A DNA stretch of 64,000 nt from Scortum barcoo. Lineage: Eukaryota; Chordata; Actinopteri; Centrarchiformes; Terapontidae. A program made the position numbers and the translations under genes. Location of the stretch: positions 4,594,380 through 4,658,379 of the forward strand of contig CM041538.1 of the NCBI GenBank assembly GCA_023238725.1. Direction: 5' to 3'. Below are positions 47,501 to 63,402 of this stretch, piece by piece. Every line of letters starts with the position of its first letter. Position 1 is the stretch's first letter. The notes below the pieces were generated by a model. It did not search any database. It was not told the DNA's origin and was given only the letters and a program-made list of their open reading frames with translations.

Positions 47501-48796
47501 TCTTTTTATCTGTAGTATTTTCTTACCTGGTCTGACAGCACAGTTGTATTTGTAGAGACGCTCCACTCTGTGCACCTTATTGATGTAGATGGCAACTTTG
47601 CACTGTCCATATACCTGCATCAACCAATCCAATAAGATGCTCGTAAAATATTTTAGCACACCGCACATACAAACAAAGAAGACTCAACCACTGCATGCGT
47701 GTATTGGAGTGTGTGTGTGTGTGTGTGTGTGTGAAAGGTGTGTTTCCCTAACCGGTGTGTTATGGGTGGGACGAGCCTCACAAGTCTTCCAGTCCTTCTT
47801 GCTGAGAACACTGCAGTTGGTCTCAACAACATCCAGAGTCAGGTAGAAAACCAAGCCGGTCTCTCCCTGTGACACACACACACACATTTTGTGTCAGTAA
47901 CATCATAATGCAATTTTTTTTTCATTTCATTGTGTGATGGCTCAAATGTCAGATGACAAATGAAAAAAGTTTTCACTATCAGATTCTAATGTTTCCATGA
48001 TGAATCTTACTCTTCCAGTACTCCTTGGTATCATCAGATCCTCACACAAATACTTACTTACTTAAATACTTTCGCTGTGATTTCAGACAAATACGAAACA
48101 TTCACTGCATTTCAACATTTGTGGTTGGTGAGTAGAAAAATACAAGTGTACGTGGCTCATGCACTTTACAATGGAATAGACAAGTTTTAACATTTCTCAT
48201 GAATAATTAATTTAATATGGATCCATTAAGTAAATCCCCAGTTTAAGCCAATCATTTATCAGTGTAAAGATGGTTCTGTTGGAGCTGTTGTATCTCCAGG
48301 CCCCAACAAAGAAACGTGTTGTGACAAATGTGGATTTTACACCAAAGTGAAAAAATGAGGAGCCAGATAATCAAACAGGATTGTCTTTAAAAAAAAAAAA
48401 AAAACTTCAATCAATAAATCTTCACTTTGGTTGAATCTCCAAATTAGATATTTGGACAACAATTCAGATGTCTAGCACTGGACAAGAAAATGGAAGGAAA
48501 GGAACAGCCTCCTTGGCCTAATCTCTAGAGAAACACTGCTGCATCAAGAATATCAAATGAATGTGCTCAGTGTGACTCACATGTTTGGTCACGTGGACGT
48601 TGGACAGGCGGTGCAGGCTGAAGATGTAGCCCTCCTGCCGGTCCTGGTTGATCTTGGTGAGGGCCAGTCCTGCAGCGCCTATCGCAGAGGCATCTTCACA
48701 CGACCCCTGCTCCATGGCAACCTGCTCCACCGGTGCACTGTGGACGTGCACACACACCAGCGCCAACAGCAGGGACAACAGCACACAGTGTTTCAT
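44527..48796 (-). CDS. Histidine-rich fetuin (AHSG/HRG type), copy B, intact
   Basis: Exons: 48796-48581, 47866-47753, 47614-47527, 46861-46695, 46497-46384, 46153-46067, 45321-44527 (stop TAA), joining to 526 open codons with GT-AG junctions. The domain order is signal peptide (residues 1-20), cystatin 1 (about 30-140), cystatin 2 (about 141-262, with CPDCPS and HKGFCK), then a 264-residue last exon. Its first 130 or so residues are packed with His, Asp and Glu (HDHVHDHTKSHTHHG; HEHHHHHHEHEHE) and it ends in a proline-rich tail, EDPMFKPAA. The tail should bind zinc, copper or calcium-mineral (inference from composition). A sequon NCS lies in cystatin 1. The ATG is the first in the transcript after a TATA box. 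Unlike copy A, exon 6 is 87 nt and in frame. AHSG against HRG orthology cannot be settled by eye. Confidence 0.92.
47041..47350 (-). mobile_element. LINE 3' tail fragment in copy B intron 3
   Basis: Starts (plus strand) with repeated ATTCAG units followed by TTCCTTTATTAGTCCCACAG, the reverse complement of a CR1/L2-like 3' end with a simple-repeat tail. Copy A's intron 3 has the flanking sequence (GATGTGGAACCCCG) but no insertion, so this arrived in copy B after duplication. Untranslated sequence only. Confidence 0.7.
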
Positions 48797-48875
48797 GGTG
48801 AAGGCCTGGAAGGACTCTGCCTGTCTCTCACACACCGGTTGGTAGGAGAGATGCCCAGAGAGGTATAGGGTGACC

Positions 48876-48898
48876 TTTTATATCCTGCTACTGTTTAC
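48876..48898 (-). promoter_or_regulatory. Copy B promoter: TATA box and FOXA-like motif
   Basis: Same ATATAAAAGG and GTAAACA arrangement, at the same distance from the ATG as in copy A. The two promoters are identical by eye. Confidence 0.7.
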
Positions 48899-48914
48899 TG
48901 TAAGCACACCCACT

Positions 48915-50539
48915 TACCTTCTCTGTCTCTCTCACAGACTCAGAAAATCAATGATCCTCCTTCAGTCTAAAGGTAAACAGAACCATTGACCCCACAGTCC
49001 ACCTCAAAACATGCTGCCATATCTAGGAATGATCCATCAGTTGAACTCAGCCAACCAATCAGTTAGTGTAAAGACTTGCATAATGGAGCTTATCAGTCAG
49101 GAGATAATGAGGTCTGCAGTCATATTCACTTCTCTGTGGTCGATATAGAGTCAGTGGGCTGCTTGTCACTTGATCCACTCTTTGATCTCCGGATTTAGTC
49201 TTAATTCCCGTTCAGGAAAACAGCATTTACAAGGTGTAGTGACACAGCAGACATAACTTAAAAGGGAAAGAATGACTGATATCACTGAATGTTGCAATGC
49301 TGCAAGGGTAAACATAAGCAGCATATCATTCTCACTGACATTAAAATAAGTCACTTCTTTTCTGTGGGTGCAGATCCTGCAGTGACCTTTGTCATAACAA
49401 AATAAACATGCCATTGAATAACTGGGCCAACAATCGATTTCTTGTGGTGCTCTGTTGCAATTCTATCAGGTACAGTTACGCAAGGCACAGAATTTTTGAG
49501 ACCTTCCTGCAGAATTCAGGGCTTGAAACTGATGGCAAAATGTAGGTCGAGCTGGACAGAAATTGGTTCTGATAGAGATTACATGTGTGTCTCTGAGAAT
49601 GAATACATAAGAAGAATACATTACATGACAAAAAAGTAAAATTCAAAGTTTAAGCAACCTCAACAAGTATATTTTACCTAATGTGGAGGCATTTGTACCT
49701 GAAATGCATTCCAACCCATGAATAAAGCTCAGAGAAAAACAAAGATGCAGGGATGAGCTGTACCACATTGTAAAGTTGTGTTTTTTATTTCTGTGACTTG
49801 TCGGACGGTAAAAGGAGTGAAATGGGTACAGAGATGACTTCTAGGGCACTGGCATGGACTACTGTTGGAAAAAAGCGAACAAGTCTGATAATCAAAGAGA
49901 ATTGCAGGAACTGGACCCAGGTGCCTTAATTTGGCAGTTAGTTGCCCATGACCATGCAAGAGCACAGAGGCAGCACTAGTTTGTTTATAGACTCTGTGTG
50001 GGTCAAGGGTGAAAATAAGGAGATCACCTCTAGCCTGCACATAGAGTGAAGTTAAAATTCACTTTTAGTCAAGCTAGTGATCGTTAGTCAGCTTAACATT
50101 TTAGTCCATTGGCCCAGAGTTAAATATCTATAATATATTATGCACAGTATGAATACATACTAATAATCAAAAGCCACCATATATATTTACTGAGAGACAG
50201 AAGAGCAGTGCTAAGGTACAATTTGGAGGACTTGAGTAGTTTTATTTTATGCTATTTACTTTTTATCCAGAAACAAATTAATTCTTCACTTTACCATAGT
50301 TATGTTTTTTTTGACTCATTAGGATTTTGAAAATCTTACATAGTTGCACAATAAGTTTAAAGAAGAGCAGCTCATTGCTTATTTTTAACTTCCCCTTATC
50401 TCAGTGACAGTTGGATGGAATACCATAATGCTATGAATGCATCAAACATTTATGTTCTCCCAGAGGACCTGCTGAGGACACCACTAAATTCCCATCAGTG
50501 TTTTATTTGTTGTTGTTTTCAATTTGATATATTTCCAAA
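48915..50539. other. Upstream flank of copy B; end of the duplicated unit near 49420
   Basis: 48970-49420 is recognisably paralogous to the copy A flank. Beyond about 49420 there is no further similarity. No gene is recognised; the 103-codon minus frame at 49729-50040 has no features. Confidence 0.55.
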
Positions 50540-50612
50540 GCTTTACTTTGCGATTGTAAAGCATTTTGAATAGCCTCAGTGTTTGAAATGGGCTGTACAA
50601 ATAAAGCTTGCC
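50540..50612 (+). mobile_element. LINE 3' tail fragment
   Basis: ATTGTAAAGCATTTTGAATAG followed by TGTTTGAAATGGGCTGTACAAATAAAGC matches the end of a common fish LINE family. Very short. Confidence 0.55.
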
Positions 50613-50780
50613 TCCAGTTGTACATGTAACGACAATTTACTTGCCAGTGCTCTTTAACTTTTAAAGGCAGTTGTGTAAAATCCCATGTAGCTCTAGGTTT
50701 ACATTATAAATGTTACATCACATTTAATTTTTAACCCCAAGGCTGCATCCTTTCCCTTCTGCTCTGCTCTCTGATTCTGA

Positions 50781-50901
<121 letters not shown>

Positions 50902-51327
50902 GATCTAGATAGATAGAATAGATAGATAGATAGATATAGATATGAGATACATTATATGACAACAACATGAAGAAGAGGTGAAAGATTTGTGTTCCTTTCA
51001 GTTCCCAGAAATACTGGAACAGCTCCCAGGAAATTGAGCATAGACTGTCTTGACTTATATTAGACACTAGGTGGTGCTACAGTATGCTGCAACATCAGAC
51101 CAACAAGTGACACTTTGTCACTTTGTCACAAACAGAGGTACTTAGTATGTTTACAAGGGGGTATGCAACAGGGGGAGTTGACGAGGCCTTATTTAGTTTA
51201 TAATGAGTGAGATTAGGATAACTTGTACCTATAATGTAATATTATTTACATATGTAATGTAATGTATATATGTATGTATGTAATATAATGTAATGTATAC
51301 ATGTATGTATGTATGTATATGCAATGT

Positions 51328-51329
<2 letters not shown>

Positions 51330-51396
<67 letters not shown>
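51330..51396. repeat. (TA)n microsatellite
   Basis: More than thirty TA units, preceded by ATGTATGT units from about 51255. The Ile/Tyr-rich open frame across it is not a gene. Confidence 0.95.
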
Positions 51397-51401
<5 letters not shown>

Positions 51402-54400
51402 TATATATAATATAATAATATATTTATGCACTGCAGCATAGCAGGAAAGACTACACATAAGTTCATCACCTCACACATTCAGAACATCCACAGCAGAATA
51501 GGAACAGATCTCTGATGTCATGATCAGTTGATTTATCAACAGTGATTCATGTTAGATGGCTGTAAGCAGCACAGGGTAAAAAGAACAAGTTGCTGTAAGG
51601 TGAAAATGAGGAATAACTGTGGCTCTTGCCTGGGAGAAACCTCAGAGCGAAAGCAGGGAAACTTTCAGGGTTTTTTGGATTGCTTTTATTTTAACTTCTC
51701 ATGGTTTAAAAATAATGCATTTAGATCTCACTGATTTGTACCCAAGCAAAGGTAAAAAACAAAACAAAAAAACAAAAAACAAAAACAAAACATAAAAATA
51801 AAACTCAACAAATAAAAAGAGGAATAAAGATGATTATGGAGAAAACAGCATACTCATATTTTGGGGCTTACTCAGAGCTGCCTTTAGATAAATGAAAACA
51901 CTTATTGGTGCTGGTAATACAAAGAAGAAGAAAGAAAACACAAACTTGGCAACTTTGGTCCATCATCTTTTCCCGTTCCTGCTCCTGCCTTAAAAAAATC
52001 CTTTGGTTTATCCAAAAATGTATCCCAATACTGTATATGCATATACAGAGGAAGAGGTGACTCACATTAAGGGTACTGAACTCAAAACTCAGATTTTAGT
52101 GCTTTTGAGGCAAACTTTAGTGAGGAGCAAATACATGCATTTCTCCCCTGTTTCCTAACAATTTGTGATATAATGAATTACAGTAAAGAATTATCATAAC
52201 CACAGATCTGCTACCCACTAGCAGTGACACACCATGCTGTTTAATACACTTTGCACACTGATTTAGAGCACCAGCTAGGGTTTGTGAAAAGACTCCTGCC
52301 CACCAAGTTCATCTTTTATTTCAGGTGATAATGTTAAAGAAGAAAGACGTAGGCAATAGGGGCTTTAGGTGGGAGATAACAGTTGTTTCCCATTTGCTGT
52401 TGTTTCCCATGGCTGCTCTGTGCTCACCCTCTGGGATCAAGAGTTCACTGTGCTATATCTCCTTAAGGGAGGACCCTGAAGGAGATACAGTACAGTTCAC
52501 CGAGTGCTCCATACAGTATGTAAATTCTTTCCCTGACACTATTATGAATATTACATATTAGTTTGTTACTTTTTTATTGTTTTGGTGACAAATGGGTATG
52601 GTAATGTAAATGTATTAATCTGTAATTTCATGCAGATATCTCCCATCCACTCTAAATTACACACCTGCTGTGACATTACTAATATCAATGTGGCCTGACA
52701 TGCTTGTTCAAAGGAGGGAGACCAAATGCTTAAGTTCTGTACCAAAAAGTGTACTGTATCTACTGGTTTTGTACGTAACAATATCCATGTTGGGAAGCTT
52801 CTACTTCTACATTCAAGAGGCAAATATCATTTTTTACTGCACTACATTCATGAGGTGGTTGACCATGGAGATTAAAAAAATAACTTTGTCCATTCAGTGT
52901 AATATGAAAAAAATATAAAAACCACTGCAGTTTGATTAAAAAGAAATCTTCGGTGTTTTAATTATATTCAAGAGCCATGTAAAACCTTCTTTTAGATTGC
53001 TGTTGGTTTTACTGGAAAGTTCAGTCGTACTATTCCCATCATCCTTGTTATTGAGTATGTTTGGTTGTTGTACTTGGTGCTTTTAATCAAGGATTTATCT
53101 GAATACTTCTTTCACCACTGCTTTCAGCCCATAAAAAGCAGAGCAGCTGCAGGTTTCTTCCGTGTGATTGTGTATTAAATTACCTTTAAAGGATGTAACT
53201 GCTACACCCCCATTGGATTTTAATGAAGTTTAAAGGCAGAGAACAATACATGTTGTTACTGACTGGCCAAGAAGTGTCTGAATAATTCATGGGGTGTGGT
53301 CAAATTTATTTGTTGACATAGAAAACAGTTCTTCCATTCTTAAATTGCATTACAGAGATGTTCTAACGTTGATTGGATTTGAATAAATTTTGACACCAGA
53401 ATTTGGTGGTCATTTTTGTTAACAGTAAAGATATAATAACTCCATGCTGATGTTGAATTATTATGTAATAACTGAAGATAGATTAGGCATTTTCTGCAGC
53501 ACAAAGTGAGGATCCTAACCCTGACACTGGATGAAGATGGAATAGAGAGTTTAATATTGTTGTGAGCATCTGGATTTTTTGGATGATTTTAAAAGTCACT
53601 ATCCAAAAAAAGAGTGGCTGCAAATTAAAAACCTTTTGTTTTGTTCTTTAAAGGTGCTAGAAGATGTGCCTTATATTATATGTGCACTGTTGTCTACAAT
53701 GCTCTTATCCTTGCTCTTAAGTGTGAGTTTGAATGATCCTTTAGAGGAAAATGGCCTGAAATAGCATTTTCCGTGACAAACAAGGGGAGACGACATCACT
53801 GACTGCACCCTAATGCCTCAAATTACACACCTCATGACTGCCCAATGGAGGACTCGGTGTGACCATTTTATCGCAGTGAATGGAGAGACAACGCACGAAC
53901 ACAGAAACCCTCTCTGACACCTGCATGAGTCACAGAATGTTTTGCAGCCTCTTCGATTTTATTTGTGCATCATTAAGTACCAAGAAATTCCTGTCTGGAA
54001 TATTGTCCTGGGAAGTTATTTTACCTGCAGTTCATCTTCCAGACAACAAGTTTGAATATACAAGATTTGACTTTTGTAAGTTTTCAGTTTGTAGAAGAGT
54101 GCAATGGGACCCAATATACACAAGGTAGGACTAATGGTTGGGGTTAAATCATTTCCACACTTCTTTCTTGTTGCAAATGACATCAACAAAGCCACAGTGT
54201 AGCATAAGACGATTACTTTCTTTCTGGATCCCTTCTCATATTTACCACTGGTTTATTGCACTAGAAAGCAGAAACACAAGGCTCTGACAGGTTGTCTTCT
54301 GATATTAAAAACATGCTGGATGCGTCTTAAACCATATGCTCTCTGACACTATCATAATAAGCATGTTCCCTTACCTGAACCCCGACGTTATTACACAGAC

Positions 54401-57400
54401 CATATTGTAGTACAGCTGCGTCCTGTGGCTACGACACATCTGACTGTTGGTCACATTGTGGCACCCAGAAACACATGCAGGCTGTCTGCAGACTGCTAGT
54501 CCTAAAGTTTGTCTCTCGAGGGGCCCATGGTCAGTCTGCCTGTGACTGTAAGTCAGTGTTTGCATGACATAACCAAAGACGTTAATGATATTTACAGGAA
54601 GATGCTGTGTGTGTGTTTATGGGTACAGACATTAAAGAGCAGTGGCTGCTTTGAGGGCCATTAAACACCATAACCGTTCAAGGTCAATCTGACTGGTGAT
54701 TGCTGGCAGAGCTCGGCATGTGTGAGACACTGAATGTAAAACAACACAAATACAATCAGGACTTCATCGTTATGTCAGATTCAAATCACAGACACAAAAT
54801 AGTATATTCATGTGTAATACAGAAAGAGAGAGCACTGTCCTATTTTTACATCGGCTTTCTAAAGTGGCCATTTTGACATTTCAGTTACTGATGAAGAGAT
54901 TTTTGGCGAATGCGCTATTCAGGGCTTACAATTATGAGAGGCTCTAAACCCACAGAACCCACGGTTTTGTGCTGAAGTGAGGCTTTGTTAAACACAGACA
55001 GCAGATTTTAAGGTGTCAAGTGCAGGCCAACAATCCATAATTATAAAAATATTATTTGTCAAAAGCAGAGGAGGTGCTGAAATTCATTCATTTCTTTTGT
55101 TTATTTGTAAATCAGGTTAAGCGCACTGAAGCATCACGAGCTAAGGAAAGGAGTTTAACATTTTTTGAACTCCACTGATGTCTTTTGTGATTTACTTATT
55201 TCTGCATGAACAAAAAGGTGACAGCAGTCAGTTATTTGGTTTGTTGTTACTCAGACTGCTTGCAACAGTTTGAAGTGAGTAAATGACATTTTTAAAGTTG
55301 TAAACAGTTGTGGAGTGACTGCGGCTTGGCCTTACTGGTGTTGACATCATATAGGCATGGAGCTGAAAAAGGAATAGTGTGGACTTGTGTGCACATATCT
55401 AAATTATGGTTAAATCACTAATCACAGAGTCAGAGTGACTCCCATTAAGCCAGGTGTCCATGACTAGACAAGGAGACAAAACACTTAATCTCCCCCCAGC
55501 AGTAAGACAAATACACAAAAAATGCTCTTACACACCATACACAGGCGATCCCACAGCGGGCTCACACCTAAGCACAGCGCCAACCATAAAAACATGACAC
55601 TGACTCGAGCATGCACACAACTCATCCATCATCATGCCGTCGCCACATTAAATCAAAGCTGCGAGTGCGGCCACCCATCAACAGCAGTTCTGATAGGTAT
55701 CTCAACCTGCATGCTGTTCCTCACGTAGCCTCATCACAGCTCATTATAGCTCGCCATGACCGACTTACTGACAAGGCCTATAAACAATCACAGCAGGAAC
55801 CTTTTCTCTTCACCGGCAGCATGAGCTCTGAGCAAAGGGTCATTTAGTCGAAGCTGGAAAAGTCTGCTGCTTTGTTTAGGTTCGACATGCTAATTGCGAC
55901 GGCTGAGGGTGCATAACGAAAGCTGTCTTTATGGTAATCCCTGAGCAACCCTTTATTACTGGAACCAGCCAATGTCATGCCAGACAAACCTCCTCAACTT
56001 TACCAGCTGTGACATTTTCATTAAACTGTTCTGGTCCTGCCCCGGTCCTTATGTGGAGAGGCTGGGGTGGAGGAGCCTGCATGGGTGTGAGAGTAACTTT
56101 GTGTTGAACTTGAAAAATTCGACCTTGACTTGCAGCGATTGCACAAATGTGGCTGTTTAATGAAAACTTTGTTGCATTTTGCTGTAGTAAAGGGGAAGTG
56201 ATGACTCAGAGAGAACATAAAAAAAGAAACTGCAGTTCACATGTAGGGCTAGCATCAAAATCACCTAAAGACACTCAAACTTCATGGGTCAACAATCCAC
56301 TGATGTTACAGTAATGGCTACAACATGGAGAGCGAGTGCATTTTCCTCTACAGGGTCACCACAGTTAAGATTCAGTCTAATAAAAATGGTTCTTACATCT
56401 TTAGATAAATGCTCTTAAATTGGTATTATCAATTCTACCAGTTCAACACATGGTGGCAAAGCACAGAGGAGCAGCTCATGAGAGGATGGCAGACATAGCT
56501 AAAATGTGAAATTTGCTTGGCCTAGCAGGTGAAACGACTTTTGGAAAACCAAAAAATAATGGCTGTAAGTGAGTGAAGTCAAGCTGTGCCGTAACATGCA
56601 TTGTAAAGGAGGTATATAAAAGTCTAAAGTTATTTATTAAACATGCACCTGATAGTCTTGGTGCCTGCAGTGAATCTTACCTTTGTGAAGATTATATATA
56701 TTTTTTGTTGATAGTGTACCAGAAAAAAGTACGACAATTACATAACACTAACACTGTTCCCCATGTATGTAATTATGCACATGTATAAAATTAACCAATA
56801 AGTTAATGTAGTTGGTGCGGTTGGAGAGAGAGTTTTAGGCACTTATTTTTCACCAAACTAGAACACATCATCCTTATGTGTAAATAGGGGTCTTCAATTT
56901 TTTCTGTTCCCAATCCAACAGAGGGTAAAGGTCCAGAATGGGAATATAAATTAACCATAATGCCATAATCGCCGTATTGCTATCCCACATGTCCACAGTA
57001 AGTCATAAATGGCAGTACAACTGAGGTGAATGGATGCCACCATTCTATTACCATTTACAGTTTGGATCAAGGTCATGTCCTCTCCATGCACTTTTCATAT
57101 GGAGCGTCATTACCCAATTTCTAATATTTCAGGAATGATCAGGATACACTGACTGCTGCCCATGTGTGAACTTGGATACACAGCCAGGCATTGCTCATGT
57201 TTTTTTTTTTTTCAAGAGCTCATTGCAAATGGAGAACAGTAAACAAGCCAAGTCAGAATTGAATAATGATGTCAAACTGGGCCTGTTAGCTGCCCTCCTT
57301 TAATTTCCACATCCTGCCTGACAGATTTACCCATCATGTAGAGTGTCTCTCATGATGACAGATGCAGCTCATGACCATACGAGGGATGTAATTATCCTTT

Positions 57401-58734
57401 ACTATCTGTCCTCTACCAAAGTGATGGGAACAAAGCGCATGAAGGGCCCTGCTGTCTGGCCTCTGAGGAGCTGTGAGATCAGTGGGTATGAGGAAAGGCA
57501 TGAATGTGAAAATATATTAAGACCAAGTCATTTTATGAAGGCCATCGCCTGTCAGCTGATGTGGTTTATGAGAATCCATATCCACTGCCCCGATACTGCC
57601 CTGGCTCACCTTGATCATGGGAGCCATTAATGAAATTGTAAATGTGATGAGACTCACATTAAGCACACTACTCAATCATCACTTATCACCCAAATAATGA
57701 CTGTTCTGAGTGTGTGCACAGCATATGACTCGGCAGCCACCTTTTGTCTTATATATATCGGTTTCTTACAAGTTTCATGCTTTCAACATGTACTAAATAT
57801 AGCAGCATAGGTAGATGATACCATAACCATTTTAAAAAAGTTAAATATATTGTTATTAGGAATAAGATACTATACTACTATACTTAATGCCTCCTGTCAC
57901 TTTGCATCTCAATTGCATCTTCTCTAAATTTCACTTTTGGATCTCATATCTATAATTTAAAATAGAATCTCAGTTCTGGGCAGTTCATTCTTTTTTTTTT
58001 TTTGCATTTGTGCATTTGTCGCTGTCCATCAACAGGTTTTACCCAATACTGCATATCTGTGTCTAGCTGCTGCAAGCACATGATGAGACGCTGTCAGGGT
58101 TGAAAAGGCCTGTTGAGAGATGGGGCTGGCTGCTAAGGTGTGATATGTGTGTGTGTGTATCGGGAACACACAGATTCATCATCACCTTGCTGCTGTGTAA
58201 AGCCAGCTCCTGATGCACTAATCATATCCTGCTGTCTGGATAAGCGCCAGTTAGCAGCAGGAGATTGCGAGGCAAAATTCATAATCAACCCCTTGTCGAC
58301 AGAAACCAAATAGAGCCATCACACTGTGGCAGTCCAGCTGAAATGAAATGGCTGCTCCAGCACACACATCTCCTCTTTATATCCTTTATTCTCCTGTGAG
58401 CAAAAATCAGAAACCAAAAAGGGAAGAAGTGTATATTTCATATTTTCGGTTTTATGATGGCACATTCTAGTTTTGTGTTAGTTCAACAGAATACTGTAAG
58501 GTATCTGTCTGTGTAGATGGAGACATAATTTTGGTTCAGCCAGTCAGACTTGCATTAAACAGCAACATCAGTGTCCAAAACAAACATTCATCCAAGAAAA
58601 GCGCACTGATACTTGATGTTAGTGTGATGTTAGCTAGTAAGTCAACTGTAAACATGTAAACATATCCGTAAATCTGACTTCAGTTCATTAGATTCATTTC
58701 TGTTATTCTTGTACTCAGCATCACTGCTAACAAC
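51397..58734. other. Gene-poor interval, no gene recognised
   Basis: I read both strands and found no exon with recognisable protein features, no tRNA and no clear full element. An A-rich tract lies at 51755-51815. The part at 52690-52870 (CTTCTACTTCTACATTCAAGAGGC, ACTGCACTACATTCATGAGG) resembles a dispersed fish repeat. About 57290-57690 is complex, balanced sequence that may be conserved regulatory DNA. It could hold distal regulatory elements or very small exons that I cannot see. Confidence 0.4.
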
Positions 58735-61487
<2,753 letters not shown>

Positions 61488-61868
61488 TGACATGTAGGTT
61501 TACTAAGTCTCTCGCTCCCTAAGGTGTAACACCGGCGCTCTCTCAGCCTGCCAGCCCCTGTCAGTCAAACACAAGGACACACTCATTTAGCTGGCGTATG
61601 CAAAAAGGAGCATTCCTGATATTTCCCTTTTCATAATTAAAAAAACCATTACATTAACCTTATTTCTGGCTACATATATATTCTACACCATTTGTTGTAA
61701 CAAGGCTGCTGTAATCTCATTTATTTATGAAGCATAAAAACAAAGAAATACAATGTAATGATTCTATAGATATTACTGATTCACAGTGGATAATATGTGT
61801 TTTTGAAATTCTTTGAAAATGTTAAACTATTCCGAGAGAGCTCAACTCAACAACTCACTGAATACATA
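61488..61868. other. Spacer between the L2 tail and the second Tc1 copy
   Basis: Short AT-rich stretch without recognisable features. Confidence 0.5.
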
Positions 61869-63402
61869 CAGTGGGGCAAAAAAGTATTTAGTCAGCCACC
61901 AATTGTGCAAGTTCTCCCACTTAAAAAGATGAGGTCTGTAATTTTCATCATAGGTACACTTTAACTATGAGAGACAAAATGAGAAAAAGAAAAATCCAGA
62001 AAATCACATTGTCTGATTTTTAAAAAATTTATTTTTGCAAATTATGGTGGAAAATAAGTATTTGGTCAATAACAAAAGTTCATCTCAATACTTTGTCCTA
62101 TATACCCTTTGTTGGCAATGACAGAGGTCAAACGTTTTCTGTAAGTCTTCACAAGGTTTTCACACACTGTTGCTGGTATTTTGGCCCATTCCTCCATGCA
62201 GATCTCCTCTAGAGCAGTGATGTTTTGGGGCTGTCGCTGGGCAACACAGACTTTCAACTCCCTCCAAAGATTTTCTATGGGGTTGAGATCTGGAGACTGG
62301 CTAGGCCACTCCAGGACCTTGAAATGCTTCTTCTTACGAAGCCACTCCTTCGTTGCCCAGGCCCAGGCGGTGTGTTTGGGATCATTGTCATGCTGAAAGA
62401 CCCAGCCACGTTTCATCTTCAATGCCCTTGCTGATGGAAGGAGGTTTTCACTCAAAATCTCACGATACATGGCCCCATTCATTCTTTCCTTTACACGGAT
62501 CAGTCGTCCTGGTCCCTTTGCAGAAAAACAGCCCCAAAGCATGATGTTTCCACCCCCATGCTTCACAGTAGGTATGGTGTTCTTTGGATGCAACTCAGCA
62601 TTCTTTCTCCTCCAAACACGACAAGTTGAGTTTTTACCAAAAAGTTCTATTTTGGTTTCATCTGACCATATGACATTCTCCCAATCCTCTTCTGGATCAT
62701 CCAAATGCTCTCTAGCAAACTTCAGACGGGCCTGGACATGTACTGGCTTAAGCAGGGGGACACGTCTGGCACTGCAGGAATTTGAGTCCCTGGCGGCGTA
62801 GTGTGTTACTGATGGTAGCCTTTGTTACTTTGGTCCCAGCTCTCTGCAGGTCATTCACTAGGTCCCCCCGTGTGGTTCTGGGATTTTTGCTCACCGTTCT
62901 CAAGTGATCATTTTGACCCCACGGGGTGAGATCTTGCGTGGAGCCCCAGATCGAGGGAGATTATCAGTGGTCTTGTATGTCTTCCATTTTCTAATAATTG
63001 CTCTCCACAGTTGATTTCTTCACACCAAGCTGCTTACCTATTGCAGATTCAGTCTTCCCAGCCTGGTGCAGGTCTACAATTTTGTTTCTGGTGTCCTTTG
63101 ACAGCTCTTTGGTCTTGGCCATAGTGGAGTTTGGAGTCTGACTGTTTGAGGTTGTGGACAGGTGTCTTTTATACTGATAACGAGTTCAAACAGGTGCCAT
63201 TAATACAGGTAACGAGTGGAGGACAGAGGAGCCTCTTAAAGAAGAAGTTACAGGTCTGTGAGAGCCAGAAATCTTGCTTGTTTGTAGGTGACCAAATACT
63301 TATTTTACTGAGGAATTTACCAATTAATTCATTAAAAATCCTACAATGTGATTTCCTGGATTCTTTCCCCCCATTCTGTCTCTCATAGTTGAAGTGTACC
63401 TT
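61869..63402 (-). mobile_element. Tc1-family transposon, second copy, opposite orientation
   Basis: Same family as the copy at 59617. The left (3') inverted repeat is intact (CAGTGGGGCAAAAAAG after TA at 61867-61868), and the right end stops in the TAGTTGAAGTGTACCT region, so the 5' inverted repeat is lost. The transposase starts at 63122 (minus). The N-terminal third is broken, but 62704-62066 is open for 212 codons and includes [19 protein letters not shown] and [15 protein letters not shown] with all three acidic residues. It has lost mobility but keeps most of a catalytic domain. Confidence 0.9.

Noticed and set aside
51242..51478. 78-codon Tyr/Ile-rich minus frame
   Set aside because: Translation of the (TA)n and ATGT repeats.
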